The position numbers and the translations under genes are program-made. From the NCBI GenBank assembly GCA_943354525.1, contig CALRCI010000008.1:1-16056 (forward strand): a stretch of 16,056 nucleotides of DNA. Reading direction: 5' to 3'. Positions 1 to 5,046 of the stretch are shown piece after piece (position 1 is the stretch's first letter; the number at the start of each line of letters is the position of its first letter). Below the pieces are notes generated by a model. It did not search any database and had not been told where the DNA came from. It was given only the letters and a program-made list of their open reading frames with translations. This stretch comes from Candidatus Nomurabacteria bacterium. Lineage in GTDB: Bacteria; Patescibacteriota; Minisyncoccia; Phycocordibacterales; UBA9973.

Positions 1-593
1 ACGTTACGTACATCTTGGCATGGGTTATCCGCTCAATCCTCGGTTCTCTCGACGCTCAGGTGTTCAGTGCGCTCAAAATCGAGAAGCTCCTCGCTTCTGC
101 TGGTGTCGATAAGACATTTGCAAAGGCTGGGATCAAGCTTGACGTCGGTGCCTTTATCGGTGGCCTCGTAAAGTGGTTCATCATCGTTCTCGGCCTCGTC
201 GCCGCTCTCGATTTTATCGGCCTTCCACAGGTAACTGGTTTCTTGAGTGGAGTAGTCCTATCCTACATCCCTCACGTCATCATTGCCGCTCTCGTCCTCG
301 TCATCGCTACAGTACTTGCTGATGCGATGAGCAAGGTTGTCATGGCATCGTCTCGTTCCACGAACGTGCATTCTGCACGCCTCTTGGGCACGATTACGCG
401 CTATGCTATCTGGATTTTCGCGTTTATCGTTGCGCTTTCTGAGCTCGGTATCGATGCTCAGGATATGCACACTCTCTTTGCTGGCCTTATCGCAATGCTC
501 GCCCTCGCTGGCGGTCTCGCATTCGGTCTCGGTGGCAAGGAAGCTGCTGCTCGCACGATCGAGAAACTCAGAAACGAAACTGCACGCGAGTAA
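1..593 (+). CDS. Conserved TM-helix membrane protein (MscS-related small channel-like), 5' truncated
   Basis: The reading frame is open from base 3, so the gene begins upstream of the window; a TTG at 15 is only an internal codon. The visible ~196 residues contain three to four hydrophobic helices: one around GGLVKWFIIVLGLVAALDFI, one at SYIPHVIIAALVLVIATVLA, one at YAIWIFAFIVALSELG, and a Gly/Ala-rich last helix ending LAGGLAFGLGGKEAA. The closing GLAFGLGGKEAA...IEKL pattern is typical of the conserved TM-helix family (CmpX-like proteins), which resembles the pore helix of MscS channels but often lacks the cytoplasmic beta domain. The protein ends shortly after that helix, so it would be such a short form. 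The role is presumably in the inner membrane as an osmotic or stress-related pore; function is inferred from family only. A strong terminator follows. Confidence 0.75.
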   Translation, partial: VTYILAWVIRSILGSLDAQVFSALKIEKLLASAGVDKTFAKAGIKLDVGAFIGGLVKWFIIVLGLVAALDFIGLPQVTGFLSGVVLSYIPHVIIAALVLVIATVLADAMSKVVMASSRSTNVHSARLLGTITRYAIWIFAFIVALSELGIDAQDMHTLFAGLIAMLALAGGLAFGLGGKEAAARTIEKLRNETARE

Positions 594-613
594 TATCCGT
601 CTTTTTCAATCGG

Positions 614-652
614 AACCCGCCCCTCGCGCAAGCGAGGGGCGGGTTTCTTTTT
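614..652 (+). terminator. Rho-independent terminator after the TM-helix gene
   Basis: A perfect 14-bp GC-rich stem (614-627 with 632-645) closes on a GCAA tetraloop and runs into a T-rich tail (tttcttttt). It lies 20 nt after the stop codon at 593 and should end that transcript. Confidence 0.93.
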
Positions 653-658
653 GTCAGT

Positions 659-719
659 CTGTGGAAAACGCCAAGGCGTAGCCTAGAATGCCTAGGCTAC
701 GCCTTGGCGTTTTCCACAG
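659..719. repeat. Perfect 28-bp inverted repeat with 5-nt loop
   Basis: Arms 659-686 and 692-719 are perfectly complementary over 28 bp, with loop aatgc. The arms contain nested smaller palindromes (cgccaaggcg and its partner). There is no T-tract on either side and the preceding gene already has a terminator 7 nt upstream, so this is better read as a REP-like or cruciform-forming palindrome than as a second terminator. No other copy was seen in the window. Confidence 0.85.
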
Positions 720-749
720 CATTGCGTTTATCGGTCCGGAAGGCATGCA

Positions 750-758
750 TGGTATAAT
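750..758 (+). promoter_or_regulatory. Extended -10 promoter for the prepilin gene
   Basis: TGGTATAAT is a consensus -10 (TATAAT, 753-758) with an extended TGN element. No good -35 is seen at the usual spacing. The predicted start near 765 gives a leader of about 70 nt before the ATG at 838; the leader contains a small stem (gggag 778-782 with ctccc 793-797). Confidence 0.65.
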
Positions 759-837
759 CGGCACACAGGTAACAAACGGGAGAAGTCGAATGCTCCCTCA
801 ATTATTAGTTTTCTATTATCAAAATATCTTTTTTATT

Positions 838-1323
838 ATGAAGAATTCAAACAAAGGTTTTACGCTCATCGAATTGCTCGTCGTCATCGCCATCATCGGT
901 ATCCTCTCAGCTGTCGTGCTTACGGCAACGGGTGGTTTCCGTACTCGTGGCAAGGATGCGAATGCTAAATCAACTATGGCTTCGATCAAAAATGCCGCAG
1001 AATTGTATTACGGCAGTACTGGTCTCAATACGTATGGTAGCGGTGCAGCACAAACTGTTACCTATAACGCGTCAACTGTTCCTGGAACTACTCCTCCTCC
1101 AACAGCAGTCTCTGTTTGTACTGATACTGAAATGGCCCGTCTCGGTAAGGCTGTTTTTGGTCAAACGAACGTAAACGTTGTGTGTACCAGTAATCCAGGA
1201 AGTTATACCATAACAACAACGCTCAATGACGCTACAATTTATTGTAGTGACTCCAACTCATTTACAGGCACGATTCCTTCTACAGGAGCTGCACCGTTCT
1301 CACTCGGTGTTAAGTGTCAATAA
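838..1323 (+). CDS. Type IV prepilin (major-pilin-like)
   Basis: A prepilin of 161 aa. The ATG at 838 is chosen because it gives a short basic leader MKNSNKG followed by the canonical cleavage and helix motif FTLIELLVVIAIIGILSA; longer in-frame starts upstream would bury this motif. PilD is expected to cut between Gly7 and Phe8 and methylate Phe8, and Glu5 of the mature protein is present. The N-terminal hydrophobic helix is followed by a small Ser/Thr-rich globular domain with four cysteines in the C-terminal half (SVC, VVC, IYC, VKC), which could form two disulfides. It is likely the main subunit of a type IV pilus or competence pseudopilus. It is a single-gene transcription unit with its own promoter and terminator, unlike the minor pilins downstream, consistent with higher expression. 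Confidence 0.9.
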   Translation: MKNSNKGFTLIELLVVIAIIGILSAVVLTATGGFRTRGKDANAKSTMASIKNAAELYYGSTGLNTYGSGAAQTVTYNASTVPGTTPPPTAVSVCTDTEMARLGKAVFGQTNVNVVCTSNPGSYTITTTLNDATIYCSDSNSFTGTIPSTGAAPFSLGVKCQ

Positions 1324-1340
1324 TCTAGCCAGTTTTTCAC

Positions 1341-1374
1341 AAAAGCCGCCCCGGACGGGGCGGCTTTTCTTTTG
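1341..1374 (+). terminator. Rho-independent terminator after the prepilin gene
   Basis: A perfect 12-bp stem aaaagccgcccc (1341-1352) pairs with 1357-1368 around loop ggac, followed by a T-rich tail (cttttg). It starts 17 nt after the stop codon. Confidence 0.93.
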
Positions 1375-1378
1375 CATG

Positions 1379-1387
1379 TGCTAGAAT
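1379..1387 (+). promoter_or_regulatory. Extended -10 promoter for the pilD/minor pilin operon
   Basis: TGCTAGAAT carries a TGN extension and a -10 hexamer TAGAAT (1382-1387). Transcription is expected to start near 1394. The following 1388-1425 stretch has repeated acatg/catgt words and an inverted pair gttacatg ... catgtaac that could fold in a short leader. Confidence 0.6.
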
Positions 1388-1425
1388 AGTTACATGTGAC
1401 TTGTAACATGTCGCATGTAACATAT

Positions 1426-2229
1426 ATGTTCACCATCGTTCTTGGCATCATCATATTTTTCTTCGGGACGATTATCGGCAGCTTTCTCAATGTCGTCATT
1501 TTTCGCTTTTCGTCCGGACGCACGCTTCGCGGACGTTCCATGTGCATGTCATGCGCGCGGATGCTCGACTGGCATGAGCTGATTCCGCTTGCAAGCTTCT
1601 TCATGCAGAATGCGAAGTGCACGAAATGTCGGACAAAGATTTCTTGGCAGTATCCGACAGTCGAAGCACTGACTGGCCTCATCTTCGTCCTGATTGTCTT
1701 CAAATTCATACCGTTGCTCTCATATTCGATGGCGGATTTCATCACTACGGTTACGTATTCGATGATGCTCTGGTCCATTGCTATTGTGATCTCCGTATAT
1801 GACACGAAGCACATGATTATTCCCGACAAGCTTGTGTACTATTTCGATGCGCTCGCACTTGCCGCACTCTTTCTCTTCCAAAACGGCGTTCTCTCAGTAC
1901 ATATGCCGTCGCTCCTCGCCCTTTCTGCCGGAGTCTTTCTCGCCTTGCCGTTCGCCATGCTCTGGTTCTTCTCCCGCGGCCATCTGATGGGGCTCGGAGA
2001 TGCGAAGCTGATGCTCGGTCTCGGTTGGCTCGTCGGCCTCGGAGCCGGTTTCAGTGCGCTCATGATCGGCGTATGGGCGGGGACGATTGTCTCCCTCTAC
2101 CTCCTTGTCCGCCACAAGGACAAATTCTCCGGCACGTCAGCGGTACCATTCGGACCGTTTCTCGCGCTTGGCACGTTTATCGTCTATATTTTCTCAATTG
2201 ATCTTATTACGCTCATCCAGCTCTTCTGA
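1426..2229 (+). CDS. pilD: Prepilin peptidase / N-methyltransferase (A24 aspartic protease)
   Basis: This is the membrane enzyme that removes the leader peptides of the five prepilins around it and N-methylates the new N-terminus. The first helix (MFTIVLGIIIFFFGTIIGS) leads into the conserved GSFLNVVIFR. A zinc-type pair of CxxC motifs (CMSC and CTKC) follows, as in full-length bifunctional PilD. The two catalytic aspartates are visible in YDTKHMIIPDKL and in MGLGDAKLML (the GxGD motif). About eight hydrophobic segments are present. Three in-frame starts exist, GTG 1396, ATG 1408 and ATG 1426; the last is chosen because it begins directly at the first helix, giving 267 aa. The stop overlaps the next start by one base (TGATG), implying translational coupling. 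Confidence 0.93.
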   Translation: MFTIVLGIIIFFFGTIIGSFLNVVIFRFSSGRTLRGRSMCMSCARMLDWHELIPLASFFMQNAKCTKCRTKISWQYPTVEALTGLIFVLIVFKFIPLLSYSMADFITTVTYSMMLWSIAIVISVYDTKHMIIPDKLVYYFDALALAALFLFQNGVLSVHMPSLLALSAGVFLALPFAMLWFFSRGHLMGLGDAKLMLGLGWLVGLGAGFSALMIGVWAGTIVSLYLLVRHKDKFSGTSAVPFGPFLALGTFIVYIFSIDLITLIQLF

Positions 2230-2936
2230 TGAAACGAGTTTTAAAAAAATTTAATTCTCACTCTCGACTTGATGCCGGCATGACGATGATCGAGCTTATG
2301 GTGACACTATCAATCATGGCGATTGTCGCAGGTACGGTACTTTTCAAATTCTCAAATTTCTCAGATCGTATTTCTCTAGAAAATCTGACTGATGATATCG
2401 CACTCCAGATCAAAGGCGCGCAGAATATGGCGATTTCTGGTCTCTATCCGAAACTCGGCGCGAGCCAGGTCTCTCCGCCGGCCGGCTGGATTCCTGCCTA
2501 CGGTGTCTATTTTGATACTGCTAATCCGACGCACTTCATTGTTTTCTACGACCACAATGATAATCAACTCTATGATAATCCAGGCGGTGATGCGTGCAGT
2601 AGCGGTGCGAGCGAATGCATCAACGACATCACAATTACATCTGGCGAGTCGATGAGCGGACTCTGTGATATGGTCGCGGGTTCATGCAACCCGCTCTCGA
2701 GCGGTTCGATTTCATTTATTCGTCCGTTCCCAGATTCGCATGTCTATGGCATTGCTACCGGCGGGCAATCCGGTATCATGGCGCCGCTCGTTGGCGATCT
2801 GCGTCTCCGTATTGCAAGTACGAATAATCCGATTCAGAATATTACTATTACACCACTCGGACAGATACTGATATCAAGCGATCCTCTGCCAAATGGCACT
2901 GGCGGCGGTGGGGGCGGAAATAATCAATCGGCATAA
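2229..2936 (+). CDS. FimT/GspH-like minor pseudopilin
   Basis: A prepilin-like protein of 235 aa. The leader MKRVLKKFNSHSRLDAG is basic and ends in Gly, followed by MTMIELMVTLSIMAIVAG, a type IV N-terminal helix with the conserved Glu5. The region after the helix (DDIALQIKGAQNMAISG) is the amphipathic segment typical of GspH/FimT minor pilins. The C-terminal domain is beta-rich by composition, and the protein ends in a Gly/Asn/Ser tail (GTGGGGGGNNQSA). The start overlaps the pilD stop and the next gene begins 3 nt after the stop, so it belongs to the same operon. The expected role is priming of the pseudopilus; assignment rests on the N-terminal motif and operon order. Confidence 0.85.
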   Translation: MKRVLKKFNSHSRLDAGMTMIELMVTLSIMAIVAGTVLFKFSNFSDRISLENLTDDIALQIKGAQNMAISGLYPKLGASQVSPPAGWIPAYGVYFDTANPTHFIVFYDHNDNQLYDNPGGDACSSGASECINDITITSGESMSGLCDMVAGSCNPLSSGSISFIRPFPDSHVYGIATGGQSGIMAPLVGDLRLRIASTNNPIQNITITPLGQILISSDPLPNGTGGGGGGNNQSA

Positions 2937-2939
2937 ATC

Positions 2940-3560
2940 ATGCAGCATTTCACACCGACAGCTAAAAACGGCTTCAGTCTGATCGAGGCGATGATCGCGA
3001 TCGCGCTTTTCGTGACTATCGTCATGATGGGAGTCAACATGCTCCTCTCGGCCAGTCGTACGCACAAAGTCACGCAAGTCATGCGTGCGGCTATGGATTC
3101 GCTCAATTTCGCCATGGAAGATATGTCACGCAACGTCCGTCTCGGTTCCGACGTACACTGCTTCACTAATCCGGAAACGCACACTGTAGATGTCGCTCAA
3201 GGATGCTCGGGCGCCAATGCTTCGTCGAGCAAGCTTGCGCTTGAAGGACTCTATGGCGATCCCTCGGTACTGACTGATCAGATCGCCTACGTCTTCGTTC
3301 AAGGCTCGGGGGGAGCGAACGGCTATCTCGCGAAATCGACGACCGGTAATTGTGCAAACGGTACTTGTTTCAAAGCAATTACGCCGTCTGATGTCGATGT
3401 GAATTTCATTCCGCACAGTGGATTTACCGTCACCTGTTCAGCCACCACTCAGGCGCTCGTCGAGATCCGCCTCGCAGGCACTGTCGCGTATCAAGGCCAT
3501 CAGACTGATTTCGATCTGCAAACGAGCGTGTCACCGCGTGATCAGAATGTATGCCCATAG
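2940..3560 (+). CDS. PilW-like minor pseudopilin
   Basis: A prepilin-like protein of 206 aa. The leader MQHFTPTAKNG is followed by FSLIEAMIAIALFVTIVMMGVNMLL, a canonical cleavage site with Glu5 and a long hydrophobic helix. The following RAAMDSLNFAMEDMSRNVRLGSDVHCF matches the helix-to-domain transition of PilW/GspJ-type minor pilins, where paired residues such as MSRxVR recur. The C-terminal half has four cysteines plus a final CP. It is located 3 nt after the FimT-like gene, and the PilV-like gene starts about 6 nt after its stop (or overlaps it, if the ATG at 3551 is used). It presumably sits at the pilus tip complex with the other minor pilins. Confidence 0.85.
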   Translation: MQHFTPTAKNGFSLIEAMIAIALFVTIVMMGVNMLLSASRTHKVTQVMRAAMDSLNFAMEDMSRNVRLGSDVHCFTNPETHTVDVAQGCSGANASSSKLALEGLYGDPSVLTDQIAYVFVQGSGGANGYLAKSTTGNCANGTCFKAITPSDVDVNFIPHSGFTVTCSATTQALVEIRLAGTVAYQGHQTDFDLQTSVSPRDQNVCP

Positions 3561-3565
3561 AACTT

Positions 3566-4291
3566 ATGAAAAACAAAAAACAAAACGAAATGAAAATACG
3601 CATTCCAAACCGGCTTACGGAGACTGGCGAGGCGAGTACGAGACGAAAATTCAGCAGAATTTTACGTCGTACGGTTTGGAATGCGTATTTGAATGGAGTG
3701 GATTCGGAGTCTCAGATTTACCTCACCCCAGCCCTCTCCTTAAAAAGGAGAGGGGGGAGTGCAGGTTTTACGTTAGTTGAGACGCTGGTGGCGCTTTCAA
3801 TCTTTATTTTTTCGCTTATCGGCCTGCTCTCAATCACGGCGAACGGACTGTCCGATGTATCGGTTGCAAAAAATCGTGCGACGGCGAACTATCTCGCCGG
3901 AGAAGGAATCGAGTTCATGCGCAATATGCGCGATAGTGCTATTGCTGCCGATCCGACCGGAGGATGGACGACATTTCTCGCGACGATTACTCCCTGCGGC
4001 GCGCCCGGCGGCGGATGCGGCCTCGATGGGCATGCTCTCTCACAGACACCGGCGTCCTGCACGACGAGTTCGACGACATGCGATATCAAGCAGGATAGTG
4101 TTACCGGCTATTACGGCACGAGTGTCAGCGGTCTCAACACTGTCCCGACGATATTCCATCGCGTGATCACGACCGTGCCGGCGACCGGCAATGGCACTGA
4201 CGAGATGCAAGTGACATCGACCGTGAGCTGGCATCAAGGCGTCAGTGATCAAAGTGTTTCGTTTACTGAGAATCTTTTTAACTGGCAGTAA
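3566..4291 (+). CDS. PilV-like minor prepilin with a repeat-expanded 67-residue leader
   Basis: The mature part starts at GFTLVETLVALSIFIFSLIGLLSI, a classic prepilin cleavage site (Gly-Phe, Glu5 present) with a PilV/GspI-like helix and the following NRATANYLAGEGIEFMRNMRD, a hallmark of this minor-pilin group. The ATG at 3566 (MKNKKQNEMK) lies 6 nt after the upstream stop; ATGs at 3551 and 3590 are alternatives. What is odd is the leader: from 3566 it is about 67 residues, against roughly 6-25 in ordinary prepilins. Most of it is translated from two inserted repeats, the 97-nt hairpin element (3594-3690) and a REP-like hairpin (3721-3760), both read through without a stop. Because the peptidase removes the leader, the mature pilin should be unchanged. 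It ends 4 nt before the next gene. Confidence 0.85.
   Translation: MKNKKQNEMKIRIPNRLTETGEASTRRKFSRILRRTVWNAYLNGVDSESQIYLTPALSLKRRGGSAGFTLVETLVALSIFIFSLIGLLSITANGLSDVSVAKNRATANYLAGEGIEFMRNMRDSAIAADPTGGWTTFLATITPCGAPGGGCGLDGHALSQTPASCTTSSTTCDIKQDSVTGYYGTSVSGLNTVPTIFHRVITTVPATGNGTDEMQVTSTVSWHQGVSDQSVSFTENLFNWQ
3594..3690 (+). repeat. Hairpin repeat element, copy 1 (inside the PilV-like leader)
   Basis: This 97-nt unit has a perfect 19-bp outer stem (3594-3612 with 3672-3690). The inner 77 nt (3604-3680) are identical to copy 2 at 4342-4418. The outermost ~10 bp of the arms (aaatacgcat with atgcgtattt) are unique to this copy yet perfectly self-complementary. The core holds a second hairpin: gtacg-AG-acg and aaaattc pair with gaatttt and acg-tcgtac around loop agca, with small bulges. 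It is inserted in frame in the leader of a prepilin gene. Copy 3 lies at 15064-15180 in reverse orientation. Confidence 0.93.
3721..3760 (+). repeat. REP-like palindrome (cctcacccc...ccctctcctt/aaggagaggg)
   Basis: A perfect 10-bp stem (3732-3741 with 3745-3754) around a 3-nt loop is preceded by cctcacccca and followed by a G-run. This composition is the common REP-type palindrome found dispersed in many bacterial genomes, and its translation (LTPALSLKRRG) is a familiar repeat-derived peptide. It lies just before the prepilin cleavage site, within the translated leader. Confidence 0.75.
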
Positions 4292-4295
4292 CATT

Positions 4296-4844
4296 ATGCA
4301 AACAAAATTACTACAAACAGAAGCGAAGCGCGGGTCTTCCCTCCAAACCGGCTTACGGAGACTGGCGAGGCGAGTACGAGACGAAAATTCAGCAGAATTT
4401 TACGTCGTACGGTTTGGAGGGAAGAGCCGCGTGAAGCGTATGAGCGGATACGTAATTTTGTACGCACTTCTGATCTCGAGCGTCCTCCTCGCTATCTCAC
4501 TCGGTATTGCCAATATTGCCTTCAAAGAACTGGCTTTCAGTTCGACGGCGAAACAATCCAACGTTGGATTCTTCGCAGCAGATACAGGTATGGAATGTGC
4601 ACTCTATGCTGATCGCACGGTCGGCAGTATCGATCCGACAGGTGCAGCAATTGCCAATATTTCTTGCAATGGTCTCACGGCGACTGCGAATCCATCGCTG
4701 GTGGGCGGAGGAGCGCTCTATCAATTTACTGGCATTCCAACGGCCGGCAACAACACCTGTGCACTCATCAATGTCTACAAAAACGTGCAGATCAACACGA
4801 CCGGTACGCCAATCATTGGAACGAAAATAGAAGTTACTGGATAA
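4296..4844 (+). CDS. PilX-like minor prepilin, truncated by an in-frame TAA
   Basis: The recognisable N-terminus is SGYVILYALLISSVLLAISLGIANIAFKELAFSS, a prepilin-type helix with cleavage after Gly and without Glu5, as in PilX/GspK-type minor pilins. The following GFFAADTGMECALYAD (AADTGxECALY) is characteristic of this group in Parcubacteria-like pilus operons. ATG 4296 lies 4 nt after the previous stop; from there the leader is 51 residues because repeat copy 2 is inserted in it. A GTG at 4431, just at the end of the repeat, would instead give a normal leader MKRMSG, and ATG 4440 gives one too short to be credible. The gene stops at TAA 4842-4844, but the same frame continues in coding-like sequence to 4982. 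Confidence 0.75.
   Translation: MQTKLLQTEAKRGSSLQTGLRRLARRVRDENSAEFYVVRFGGKSRVKRMSGYVILYALLISSVLLAISLGIANIAFKELAFSSTAKQSNVGFFAADTGMECALYADRTVGSIDPTGAAIANISCNGLTATANPSLVGGGALYQFTGIPTAGNNTCALINVYKNVQINTTGTPIIGTKIEVTG
4329..4431 (+). repeat. Hairpin repeat element, copy 2 (inside the PilX-like leader)
   Basis: The outer stem pairs 4329-4350 with 4410-4431 over 22 positions with a single mismatch. The 77 nt at 4342-4418 match copy 1 exactly. The distal arms (cgcgggtcttccc with gggaagagccgcg) are unlike those of copies 1 and 3 but complementary to each other. It is read in a different codon frame from copy 1 and is again free of stops. Together, copies 1 and 2 form a 77-bp direct repeat 738 bp apart. 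Confidence 0.93.
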
Positions 4845-4982
4845 AATACGTCTTGTGTCGAAGCAGTAAATCCGGCGACGACGTACAAGCGCGTCGAGCG
4901 CGCGCTCCGCGCCACATATCCCAACGCGGCAGTGCCAACGGGCAATGGCGGCGCTGGAGCAGGCGGCGGCGCGTCATCATAA
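4845..4982 (+). pseudogene. In-frame C-terminal continuation of the PilX-like gene beyond TAA
   Basis: Directly after the TAA, the same frame runs 45 codons to a second TAA at 4980-4982. It encodes NTSCVEAVNPATTYKRVERA, then LRATYP and a Gly/Ala/Ser tail. The R-VERALR-TYP pattern, preceded by a Y-N-T motif, is the usual C-terminal end of Parcubacteria PilX-like proteins as I recall them; the stop falls where a Tyr would be expected (TAT/TAC to TAA). So this is most likely the displaced end of the same gene, not an intergenic region. Confidence 0.75.
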
Positions 4983-5001
4983 ATTCGAATTTTCAAATCA
5001 T

Positions 5002-5029
5002 CCGGCGCCCTTCGCACAAAGGGCGCCGG
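5002..5029. repeat. GC-rich hairpin between the pilin operon and ligA
   Basis: An 11-bp perfect stem ccggcgccctt (5002-5012) pairs with 5019-5029 around cgcaca. It lies 20 nt after the distal TAA of the PilX-like frame. There is no proper T-run after it (tattgtatatt), so it could be a weak terminator or a roadblock hairpin at the operon end. Confidence 0.6.
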
Positions 5030-5034
5030 TATTG

Positions 5035-5040
5035 TATATT
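5035..5040 (+). promoter_or_regulatory. Possible -10 box (TATATT) for ligA
   Basis: TATATT ends 6 nt before the ATG at 5047, so transcription would begin at or near the start codon (leaderless). No clear -35 is seen; the hairpin occupies that place. The call rests on position shared with other promoters in the window. Confidence 0.4.
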
Positions 5041-5046
5041 GGATGT

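Noticed and set aside
659..719. 28-bp hairpin as a second terminator
   Set aside because: There is no T-tract on either strand, and the upstream gene already has a full terminator.
688..837. Upstream extension of the first prepilin to an ATG at 688
   Set aside because: It would start inside the hairpin and upstream of the promoter at 750-758, and would bury the prepilin cleavage motif.
3594..4431. Hairpin elements as integron attC sites
   Set aside because: They have bulged hairpins, but the terminal GTTRRRY/RYYYAAC consensus is not matched and no integrase or cassette array is present.
4842..4844. TAA as a genome-wide sense codon
   Set aside because: Several other genes in the window end at TAA exactly where their families should end; known code changes in this radiation concern UGA.
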